A DNA stretch of 64,000 nucleotides from Salinibacterium sp. SWN167. GTDB lineage: Bacteria; Actinomycetota; Actinomycetes; Actinomycetales; Microbacteriaceae. How positions within the stretch are numbered: position 1 is the stretch's first letter; each line of letters begins with the position of its first letter. The notes below the pieces were generated by a model. It was not told where the DNA came from. It did not search any database and was given only the letters and a program-made list of their open reading frames with translations. This document shows positions 34,595 through 42,810 of this stretch, piece after piece. The stretch covers positions 124,001 to 188,000 of the forward strand of contig NZ_JADYWU010000001.1 of NCBI RefSeq assembly GCF_015864665.1, read 5' to 3'. The translations under genes were made by a program, and so were the position numbers.

Positions 34595-37500
34595 TCAAGT
34601 AAGCCCTTCATCAGAAAACAGAGCATTGACTTCATCAGTTGCGCTGGGAGCCTGACGCATCCAAACCGGCGGCTCCGGTATCTCCGTAGCGAGCACAATA
34701 GGGCCCCGCAGAATCTGGTCTAATATAGCGATCCCGGCGGGGACTACTGCAAGTGTCTCCTTAAGCACGGCCACAATTTCAATGAGTTCTCGGCTCCACT
34801 CAGGCGACCAGGACTCGGGTCGAATTTTGTCCAGAGGAGATTTGCTCGAGGCAGCACGACCTGCTGGTTTGGTCATGCGATATCCAAGCCACTTCGGGAT
34901 TACCCCCATGCCGCTTACTTCGAAGGAGTAAACCTCGGGCGAGACACCGATAAGCACGCCATCTGCCACATGGAGCTCGCCGGTGGAGGCATCATACGAG
35001 ATCTCCTTTTTGTCGGCGGGTAGTCGACTCGGCTCGGACCTCCATGTCACTCCAGCGAGCGGGAGCCCGCCCTGGCCGTCGGTGAAACGCTCCCCGAAGG
35101 TCTGAAGCCAAATCAACTTCGCGCCGTGGGTAGCCATGCGGTCGAATAGTTCCGGATCTCGTGTGAGCACCACCCGCGGTCCCGCCGTTTCCAAGGCCTT
35201 ATGGAAGCGCGTGGTGTAATCAGTTCCAGCGAGCACTCCAAAGGTATAGGCGAAAAGCCGCTCATGCGTCACGGCGGAGGCGCTAGGGACCTGTCTTTGG
35301 TGCCCCTCTGTTAGCGCAGCGAGCAGTTTTGGGTCGACATTAGGCATCCCCTTTGCGTCGCGATAGAGGGGAAATATATCCTTGCCACCCCGCCCGCTGA
35401 AATAGTGTTTATCTGGCACGGCGGTTGCCAAAGTTGCAGCTGGGCCCGCGCCAAGGCTAGTAGTCGTCATTGTTGTTAGGAATACCTGATTTTCAGAGAG
35501 TGCGGCCCATAGCGCTGGTCGCTCGAGGGCAATCAGTCTCGGATCGTTGAGGATCCACTGACGGTCGAATGACCGAAGTGCCGTGCGCGTTACTGGATTC
35601 GCCGGGGCCTTCGACGTGAGCTCAACTAGTGGCACCATTCCCGCAATTTTGGTCGCTATGCCCCTGCCGGTTTTCGACGTTGCGAAAGCCTCCCTCCGTT
35701 CTGTGGGGACGGCAGTCGAAACAAGCGCTTCCCAGCGCCGAAGCAGCGTGTCACGATCCGGTGCTACCGGCCAGGTCCTGTTGATCATCATCCCTGGCTG
35801 TTGCCATGGAAACAAGTCCGTGAGCGCCGGATACGACGCCCACTCTGGACCCCCCGCAGCGGGTATAAACGATCCATGCCAAGCGTCGGTCGCGTCAGTC
35901 GTCTTTAGCTCCGCGTCGCCCGCGGCCAAGCTGGCTAGCATCTCCAATTTCTCACCACGCGTCCCCCGGATGCTGGCGTATCGCACTGGTGAAGGAGTGG
36001 AGCGGTCCGCCTTGCCACGACGAACGAGGGTAACGATCGCGACGGGTGACTCAATATCAAAAACATTCTCGTCTTTGCGAGTCCCCTTATTGTCCCCATG
36101 AAGATCTAGCACGATGATCTCGTCAGCAACTTCACGCGCAAGCCGCCGTAAGCCTAGGAAACCGGGCCCGTCCAACCACGAGGATGCAGTGATCATCGAT
36201 ATGATCGCTGGGCCCGTATTCTCCTCGAACACCTTCCAGATTCCCCAACGCCAAAAATAAACGTAGAGGTTATACAGGCTCGCATGTGAGCTGAAGATTA
36301 CGTGCTTCTTCGCGTCGTCGAAGATATCGTCGAACAGAGACTTAGAACTCCCAGGCTTCGGAGCCCGGACGAATCCTCCGGTGCCGGTACTTTCTACCCT
36401 GTCATACGGCGGATTCCCAATTAGCACGTTGTGGTGTCGGTCGTATTTCACCTCATTTGCCAGCACACCTTCGACGCCGACGGGGTCCTCCATGCTCTTG
36501 AGGCGGGCTACGCGACGAGGGCCAAGGGTATCCCCGAGGAATATTGGCAAGCGTTCCTTCTCCCTCAATCCCTCCGGGAGCTCGAGGGAAACCTTGAGGT
36601 GGCTCACCGCGTACGAAGCAAGCGAGATCTCTAAAGCAGATGCTTGGTGCAGCGCCGTCTCGAGACCGCGCGAGCCTGCGTTCTTTTTCGCCTGTGCCAG
36701 CCACTCGACGAGGAAGGTACCGGTGCCGTTCGCCGGGTCAAACATGGAGACTACAGAATCGGTCAGATTAACGTTGGCGGGAGCCTCTATACCTGGGTGC
36801 GCTTTGACGTAATCCGACCAAGTCGTTGGATCGGCAACGCCGAGCGGCAGACCGAACGATTTCAAGGCATCGTCAACCGTTTTCACGATATAACGCACGA
36901 CTGGCTTAGGTGTGTAGAAAGCACCTAGATCTTTACGCTGCTGGGCATCGTACTGCGCGAGAAACTCCTCGTAGAAGTAGACTACCGGGTCATCCCGTTG
37001 GTTATCGGCGCCGAAGTCCGCTAACAACTCGTCGATATCAGTCTCAGCGAGCTGCTTCGCGAGGTCCGCAAGCCCGAGTTCATCGACGTCGATGACGCCG
37101 TCCCCCTCGTCCCGGAATCGCGCATAAATTGCGTCAAGGAACTCGTTGTCAAATCTAATCACCGCGAGTGAGCGCTCGGACTTGAACTGCTCGGGATGGG
37201 CAATTCGAGCCGTAAGCAGCCCGTAAACCATCGTCTGCGCGTATACGTCGGCAAAATTCTCTGCCGAGATGTCACCAATTAGACGTTCCCGCACATCCTT
37301 GTAGAGCGACCGCATGGGGCCACTCTCCGTTTCGACCGAGATCAGTGCCTTAACCTCATTACGAACATCCTGTGCCACCTCCGCCATCCGGCGCGAAAGA
37401 ATCTTCGCACTACGGATTCCTTCTCGGTACGCGGTAAATCCACTGGCGGCATTGGGTTCGACAACGAGCTTCGGTCCTTCGTCCCCGACCCACCGGAGCT

Positions 37501-38017
37501 CCGCGAGGGCGCGCTGCATAAGGAGTTTGAGTCGCGTTTCCGTGGGATTATCGCTCCACGAGAGGACGCGGAGGACTCGTACCCCATCTTCTTCATGAAA
37601 GTTAACTACATGGAGGGCTTTATTCGCCCCTCCGGACGAACAAAAGAAAATTAAGTCGTCAAGGTCCCAAGATGGGGCCTTTCCACTCCCCCTGCCGCGC
37701 TTGCTGGTAACGAGCCGCTGAACGAGACGTCGTATTGCGCCGATGGGGAGCTGGCCCCCTTCGAAGCGCAGATAGAAGGCACCAAACTTCTGCTTCGATG
37801 TCAAAGGTGGGATCTGGGAGATACCCACCAGTCGTGCCACTTGAGCCGGATCAAGGTGAAGCTCTTCCGGGCTCCAATCGAGCAACAATTCCTCCGGTTC
37901 AAGCTCTGTATCGTAAATCGGCCAGTCGAGCCCTTCATCCAGCAATGAAATGAAGTCGCTGAGCGACTGAGGCGCCGACTTGATGAGTACACGCATCCGC
38001 GCGTCGTTGACTGTCAT
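34595..38017 (-). CDS. Type ISP/IIG-like N6-adenine DNA methyltransferase
   Basis: A 1140-aa DNA methyltransferase with an N-terminal region of about 340 residues of unknown fold. It is followed by the helical lead-in 'AFYTPKPVVRYIVKTVDDAL' typical of type ISP enzymes such as LlaGI. The SAM motif I is 'DPANGTGTFL' (427-436) and the catalytic motif IV is NPPY (535-538), which indicates N6-adenine methylation. The C-terminal 500 residues look like the type ISP target-recognition region ('INRTWPVAPDRDTLLRRWEAL'). Neither the nuclease nor the helicase part of full-length ISP enzymes is present. The ATG at 38017 overlaps the helicase stop (ATGA) and has GAGG upstream; an ATG at 38035 is an alternative. 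It probably marks self DNA and supplies specificity. Confidence 0.9.
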   Translation of the reverse strand: MTVNDARMRVLIKSAPQSLSDFISLLDEGLDWPIYDTELEPEELLLDWSPEELHLDPAQVARLVGISQIPPLTSKQKFGAFYLRFEGGQLPIGAIRRLVQRLVTSKRGRGSGKAPSWDLDDLIFFCSSGGANKALHVVNFHEEDGVRVLRVLSWSDNPTETRLKLLMQRALAELRWVGDEGPKLVVEPNAASGFTAYREGIRSAKILSRRMAEVAQDVRNEVKALISVETESGPMRSLYKDVRERLIGDISAENFADVYAQTMVYGLLTARIAHPEQFKSERSLAVIRFDNEFLDAIYARFRDEGDGVIDVDELGLADLAKQLAETDIDELLADFGADNQRDDPVVYFYEEFLAQYDAQQRKDLGAFYTPKPVVRYIVKTVDDALKSFGLPLGVADPTTWSDYVKAHPGIEAPANVNLTDSVVSMFDPANGTGTFLVEWLAQAKKNAGSRGLETALHQASALEISLASYAVSHLKVSLELPEGLREKERLPIFLGDTLGPRRVARLKSMEDPVGVEGVLANEVKYDRHHNVLIGNPPYDRVESTGTGGFVRAPKPGSSKSLFDDIFDDAKKHVIFSSHASLYNLYVYFWRWGIWKVFEENTGPAIISMITASSWLDGPGFLGLRRLAREVADEIIVLDLHGDNKGTRKDENVFDIESPVAIVTLVRRGKADRSTPSPVRYASIRGTRGEKLEMLASLAAGDAELKTTDATDAWHGSFIPAAGGPEWASYPALTDLFPWQQPGMMINRTWPVAPDRDTLLRRWEALVSTAVPTERREAFATSKTGRGIATKIAGMVPLVELTSKAPANPVTRTALRSFDRQWILNDPRLIALERPALWAALSENQVFLTTMTTTSLGAGPAATLATAVPDKHYFSGRGGKDIFPLYRDAKGMPNVDPKLLAALTEGHQRQVPSASAVTHERLFAYTFGVLAGTDYTTRFHKALETAGPRVVLTRDPELFDRMATHGAKLIWLQTFGERFTDGQGGLPLAGVTWRSEPSRLPADKKEISYDASTGELHVADGVLIGVSPEVYSFEVSGMGVIPKWLGYRMTKPAGRAASSKSPLDKIRPESWSPEWSRELIEIVAVLKETLAVVPAGIAILDQILRGPIVLATEIPEPPVWMRQAPSATDEVNALFSDEGLT

Positions 38018-41000
38018 ACGACCTCGATCCAACATATTGTTTCAGGCGCTGGTGCATCCAACGGCACTTGCATCTCTTTGCGGAGTTGCTTGGTCTCGTC
38101 GCGTTCAAAGCTACGCAAATCCGCTAGGAGCTGCGAAGACTCTCGAAACCCAGCGGCTGGTGAATTGCTGTTCGATTCGATAGCGGAATCGACTCGAAGA
38201 AGACCGCGCTCAACACCGGCACTGGATTTGAGTGCCCACTCGACTCGGCCTGGCTTAGTGCTCCACGACGACTGCGCCTCGTCGAGGGCCTTAGTAAGTA
38301 CTGGCACGCGACGGCAGAGGAACAGTCCTTTGGGCTCGCCAGTTTTCGCTACCGATATTCCGTCAGGAAGTCGCTGAACGAGGTCGTCGATGCCAGGATT
38401 AGCCTTCACGAGCGCGAGCCACTTGAGACGGAGATGCTCTAGAGGAGAGACATCGCCGTTGTACTCGTCCTTAAATGCTTGGAACACCTTGACGTCATCG
38501 AACATGTCCGACTCATCCAGAAGCTTCCCGCCGGGGATACCCAAGGTTTTCGAGATCATCAGTGTCTTACCATGGACCCGGTTATGCAGCTTGATTAGTG
38601 TCTCGATTTCGTCGGGCGGTAGGAAATTACGAATCTGGATGTGCCCACGGGACTTCGCCAACTTCGGGCGGTCTTTGATAATCGCCGCCTCGATTTCCGG
38701 GTTCATACGACGGTCAACACGACCAATGCGCTGCATGAGACGGACTGGATTCCAGTGGATGTCATAGTTGACTATCAGCGAGCCGTCCTGCAGGTTCACC
38801 CCCTCACTAAGCACGTCTGTAGAAACGAGCACCCGCAACGGGGAAAGCTTCTTGCGCCCCTCGGCGTCGACCTTGTTGTAGTAGGGCGAGAAGCGTTTGA
38901 TCATCGCAAAGCGATCATTCCCCCGGCTGCCGTCAATGCGGTCTACTTCCTCAACACCATCTGCCCGGAGTCGTTCTTCGATGTAGCGCGCGGTGTCAGC
39001 GAACTCGGTGAAGATGATCACCTGTTGAGTTCGGAACTCCTCCGTAAAGATTGCGCCGTCTGTAGATGCCTTCGCGGCCTTAGAAGGGCCACGAAGCAGC
39101 GTGCGAAGCTTGTCGTATTTATCGTCAAAGCCAGCACCGTCGAGAATCAATTCCATAAACCGCGTGAGTTGATCAAGATCGCCAAAAGCTGCGTCAACCA
39201 TTTCATCAAGCTTGAAACTTCCGCCGACCAAGTTCCACTCGAGCTCCTCGAGTTCTTCCTCAGTCAGATCTTGATCGTGCCAGACTTCATCCAATACAGC
39301 ACGGTATGTTTCATGGATCGCTTTAAGCGTGATTTCATTCTTCGCTCGCCATTCGGTTAGCCGCCCAAAACCCGCGACGTCGCCTTTTACGTTGACGTCA
39401 AGCCAGTGAAGAATCTTTGCTGACAAGTCGAGGCACGAGCCAGCGAACGCAGCGAGGCTCGACTCGAACCGCTTGAGGAAGATAGTTCGAATGAGTGCGA
39501 CAATTTGTCGTTGCCTATTCTCCAGAACCGTATCCACATCTCCGTCAGTAGAGAATGCCAGCGGGTAGTACATCGGCAATACGAACAGGGGTGACTTCTT
39601 GCTGAAGGCGGCTTGGATTTCATTGAATAGTGGCGCGTAGAGCAACCCGAATTCGTACGGCACGACCTTCGGCACTTGGGTGTCAGGGAAGACGACCTCG
39701 GCACCACCCGCGAGCTTCGCGCTATCGACCGCGTAGCGGCGACTGCTCTGGTGAATGATCGCTTGGAGGAGCTTGTCTTGGTCCATCAACGCATCAATCA
39801 CTGAGTGGTCTGGGACTAGGTCCTTGAACGGTTTCTCTAAACCGATGACGTACTTGCGAAGACTGCTGACTCCGATGCTCGAGAAATGACTATCGGCGTC
39901 GACGCCCGTAAAAAGCTCGGCTTGATGCACCAAATCGAAAAAATTGTTGTTGATCGGCGTGGCCGTCAACAGAAAAACAGTCTTCCCTTTACAAATCTCG
40001 TGCATACGCCACCATCGGGAGCCCCAAGGGTTTTCGTCAGACGGTGACTTTCCGTGGTTTCGGAAATTATGTGCCTCGTCGATGATGATTATATCGGCAC
40101 GCTTAGCAAGATGCTCGATCTCCTCGGCTCCGGCATTTGTTGATAGGTCTGTGTGCGCTTTGACAATGAGGTTTGAGAACTGGCCACCGTAAAGTTCTGG
40201 CAATTTGTCCTTGATCTCCGGATTCCACACCGCATCCTGACCGGTCTTCGTCGCCATAATCAAAACGTTCTTACGCTGCCGGACTGCGAAGTACTCAGTA
40301 AGCATCAGCCCGACATAAGTCTTACCAAGACCTACACCATCGGTGAGAAACCCTCCTCCCCACTGCTTCGACATCTCGACCAACGAGTGGAAAGCTTCCT
40401 GCTGGTATGGCGCAAGTTTGGGATAAATGACCGACTCAGACTCTTCCCAGCTTTTGTCGGTGGCGTCAGTGTTCGCGGTTAGCGCTCTTAACGCCTTCGC
40501 GTAGACCTCAAACGGCGTGAACTCACGGACATTGTGATCGAGCACGGCCAGAAGCTCTGGGCCCACTGCGACCGCTTTGCCCCAATGTTCCTCGTACCAA
40601 GACTGAAGGTCGTTGACTTCCGGGCCTTGAAACTTGACGTTCAGCTCGATGTTTTGGGTGAGGCCGGGCCGGGTGAAGTTTGAGGAGCCTACGAGTGCTG
40701 CAGAGCCAACGACTTTGAGCTTGCTATGGGTAATGTACGCCTTTGCGTGAAACTTTTTCGTCGTATAGACACGAATCTCGATCTTGCCCGAGCGGATGCC
40801 GTCAACCACTCCGTCAATTCCAGTTAGCAAGGCATCACCCTGCTGTCGCTCAATTTTGATAGAAGTGTCAAGAGCTGCGGCGATGGCGTCCGCGGTAGTT
40901 CTGCTCGTCTCACCACCGATGAGCAGTCGAATTTTGTCGACCTTCTGCCAGGCACCGTCGAGGGCTAGAAACGCACCGATTTCGAAGTGCCCCGTGGCGA

Positions 41001-41100
41001 TGTCAATCGCATCGCTGATCTCGCACCATTCGCGAACGTACTGAAGGGCTTTCCAATCCTCAGAAGCGTTATCCACTATGAACTGGTCAGATGTTGCCAT
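38014..41100 (-). CDS. PLD-nuclease/SNF2-helicase fusion protein
   Basis: A 1028-aa protein with a phospholipase D-type domain at the N-terminus (residues 1-170). It contains H118 and K120 in 'FHAKAYI' and the 'GSSNFTRPG' loop at 138-146, but His takes the place of the usual motif Asp. A SWI2/SNF2 helicase follows: 'TDGVGLGKTYVGL' (Walker A K260), DEAH at 341-344, 'LLTATPINNN', and motifs V/VI 'STDVLSEGVNLQDG' and 'QRIGRVDRR'. This combination is seen in predicted restriction systems, where the PLD part cuts DNA and the helicase translocates. It is coupled to the methyltransferase by an ATGA overlap and lies 18 bases after the HEPN gene. DrmD of DISARM has a similar helicase but without its drmA/drmB partners here. 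Confidence 0.9.
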   Translation of the reverse strand: MATSDQFIVDNASEDWKALQYVREWCEISDAIDIATGHFEIGAFLALDGAWQKVDKIRLLIGGETSRTTADAIAAALDTSIKIERQQGDALLTGIDGVVDGIRSGKIEIRVYTTKKFHAKAYITHSKLKVVGSAALVGSSNFTRPGLTQNIELNVKFQGPEVNDLQSWYEEHWGKAVAVGPELLAVLDHNVREFTPFEVYAKALRALTANTDATDKSWEESESVIYPKLAPYQQEAFHSLVEMSKQWGGGFLTDGVGLGKTYVGLMLTEYFAVRQRKNVLIMATKTGQDAVWNPEIKDKLPELYGGQFSNLIVKAHTDLSTNAGAEEIEHLAKRADIIIIDEAHNFRNHGKSPSDENPWGSRWWRMHEICKGKTVFLLTATPINNNFFDLVHQAELFTGVDADSHFSSIGVSSLRKYVIGLEKPFKDLVPDHSVIDALMDQDKLLQAIIHQSSRRYAVDSAKLAGGAEVVFPDTQVPKVVPYEFGLLYAPLFNEIQAAFSKKSPLFVLPMYYPLAFSTDGDVDTVLENRQRQIVALIRTIFLKRFESSLAAFAGSCLDLSAKILHWLDVNVKGDVAGFGRLTEWRAKNEITLKAIHETYRAVLDEVWHDQDLTEEELEELEWNLVGGSFKLDEMVDAAFGDLDQLTRFMELILDGAGFDDKYDKLRTLLRGPSKAAKASTDGAIFTEEFRTQQVIIFTEFADTARYIEERLRADGVEEVDRIDGSRGNDRFAMIKRFSPYYNKVDAEGRKKLSPLRVLVSTDVLSEGVNLQDGSLIVNYDIHWNPVRLMQRIGRVDRRMNPEIEAAIIKDRPKLAKSRGHIQIRNFLPPDEIETLIKLHNRVHGKTLMISKTLGIPGGKLLDESDMFDDVKVFQAFKDEYNGDVSPLEHLRLKWLALVKANPGIDDLVQRLPDGISVAKTGEPKGLFLCRRVPVLTKALDEAQSSWSTKPGRVEWALKSSAGVERGLLRVDSAIESNSNSPAAGFRESSQLLADLRSFERDETKQLRKEMQVPLDAPAPETICWIEVV

Positions 41101-41118
41101 TATTGGCGCCTTTCGCGT

Positions 41119-42201
41119 TCAACTAAGGTGTCCCGGAAACCACTCGGAGTCAGTAACAGTGGCGATGCGCTCGACACCGTGCGCGTCAGCAACTGAAATG
41201 ACATCTCCGTACGTTGTTACTCTGAGAAATGTTCCACTTGCCACGTTAGCGGAGGGGTCCCACTTCAGACGTTCTTCAGTGTCGAGGTCTACAACCGTGT
41301 CTTCATCGATGTAGTAGTAATGAGGGAGGAAAAATCCCCGTGCGACCTCATCGACTGGGTCCGTCCCGAGGTAGCCCAGGAGCCTAGGGGTGGCGCCTAT
41401 GTAGCCACCAAGAGCGCCATCTATGAGATCGACCCACACCTCACGCCCTCGCGGCTCCACAGCAGTCCACGCGCGAAATTTCTCGTCGAAGTCGCCAACC
41501 ATTTGAGTGCGGAGCGATTCCATCGTGTCCGGGTGAATAATGTCTCTTGATCTCGTAATCCTGTACCTAAGCTGTGGGATTTGACCGATCCAAGTCCCAC
41601 CGATACTCGGCCTCGGCAAGTCGGCTGGAAGCTCCAAGATTGCGTCCTCGCTCTCAGCAACAGTTTGGGAGCCGGTCCCGCGGTCCGCTACAGCCGCGGA
41701 ATGCGCAGGATGGCTGCCAGAGTGGATGCTCTCGAGGCGCGCGATGAGCTGACCAACACGAGGTTGAATGTGCATTCCGCTTTCCGCTACGAAGCTGTGT
41801 ACGACCTTCGCCGCCTCGGTAAGTTGTGCCAAGGTCGGGTCGCCGCCGAAGTGAAACCACGTGTTTCTCGTCCCCAATATCTTCCGCGCATGGTTTCGCT
41901 TCCCGGACCCCGCACCGAATACGCTTGCGTAGGGGGTATCTCGCTCGAAAACATAGTCGCGGAGAACCACCGAGCAGTCTTGGGGTTCAAACTTGTGATT
42001 TGGGTTCCAATTTGTTGGGTCCTCCCTCGTGAGTTCGCCTAGCCGCTCAGCGAACCAATGGGGGCCGTGCGATTCTCGCAAAGCGAAGTGAGCCGTTACG
42101 TAAAGGTCCCAACCGAACGCTTTCATTAAGGTGTAGTAACCCTTGACTAGCTCGCCAGCGCTCTCGTCCTCGGGAAGGGCAATGTTGACGTCTACATTCA
42201 C
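41119..42201 (-). CDS. Swt1-type HEPN domain protein
   Basis: A 360-aa protein whose first 140 residues resemble the Swt1/HEPN helical domain: 'LMKAFGWDLYVTAHFALRE', then 'NHARKILGTRNTWFHFG', with an Arg112-x4-His117 pair matching the RX4-6H catalytic motif of HEPN RNases. 'AKVVHSFVAESG' forms the last helix. The C-terminal 200 residues are of unknown type and end in a beta-rich region. HEPN proteins often cleave RNA to abort infection. RNase activity here is inference from one motif. The start overlaps the stop of the 199-aa gene (ATGA), so translation is coupled. Confidence 0.78.
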   Translation of the reverse strand: MNVDVNIALPEDESAGELVKGYYTLMKAFGWDLYVTAHFALRESHGPHWFAERLGELTREDPTNWNPNHKFEPQDCSVVLRDYVFERDTPYASVFGAGSGKRNHARKILGTRNTWFHFGGDPTLAQLTEAAKVVHSFVAESGMHIQPRVGQLIARLESIHSGSHPAHSAAVADRGTGSQTVAESEDAILELPADLPRPSIGGTWIGQIPQLRYRITRSRDIIHPDTMESLRTQMVGDFDEKFRAWTAVEPRGREVWVDLIDGALGGYIGATPRLLGYLGTDPVDEVARGFFLPHYYYIDEDTVVDLDTEERLKWDPSANVASGTFLRVTTYGDVISVADAHGVERIATVTDSEWFPGHLS

Positions 42202-42797
42202 AAGTTCGGCCCCTCAGAAAAAGCCTTCCCGTGCGCTTTCATAATCGGGACGATGCGGGTCGCGGCATATACAGCGAATAGCGGCGCGGGGTCATCCGTC
42301 GAGACCGTGACCGCTGGCTCGAGCTTGAAACGCGTGGCGGGCGGGAAAAGGTCGGCGTAAGCCCCGGTTCTGACCGCTCCCAGTTCGGCGAGAACTGCTT
42401 GCGCGTCGCCGTTTACGAGCTCGTCGATTCCCGACCAGTCGATAGTGTCTAGGCTCGCCCGTTCACTTCCTTCTTTGTACCTAAGCGCGCGAATTCGCGC
42501 CACGAGATCACCCCCGACGAATTTCGGCGCAAGCTCGCCTGCGCTCTTGAGGCGTTCGTAGTCTGCGGGGCCGCCAAGAAGCTCCGCTAGACGCAGCGAA
42601 ACCTCGTCGCCACTGGGCCAAGTCACTAGTGCGATTTGGGCGCGCAGTCCATCATCTGTCCGCATGTTCGCAAGCGCGCATGTTCCCGTCTGATGCGCCC
42701 CATCCCCGCGCCACTGGCTAGTGGGAATACCAGTAAACGGGAATCGACCATCAAGTACTTCAACTTCTACCGTTGCGATTGTGAATTTAGCGCTCAT
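42198..42797 (-). CDS. Unknown 199-aa protein of the accessory island
   Basis: I do not recognise the family. The protein is soluble, starts 'MSAKFTIATVEVEVLDGRFPFTG' and appears to be mixed alpha/beta, with no membrane segments and no catalytic signature. It sits between the AIPR-like and HEPN genes, 13 bases after the first and overlapping the second by ATGA, so it is surely part of the same operon. A partner, adaptor or immunity role for the HEPN protein is possible. Base composition is as AT-rich as the neighbouring island genes. Confidence 0.75.
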   Translation of the reverse strand: MSAKFTIATVEVEVLDGRFPFTGIPTSQWRGDGAHQTGTCALANMRTDDGLRAQIALVTWPSGDEVSLRLAELLGGPADYERLKSAGELAPKFVGGDLVARIRALRYKEGSERASLDTIDWSGIDELVNGDAQAVLAELGAVRTGAYADLFPPATRFKLEPAVTVSTDDPAPLFAVYAATRIVPIMKAHGKAFSEGPNL

Positions 42798-42810
42798 ATC
42801 TGTTTTTTAC

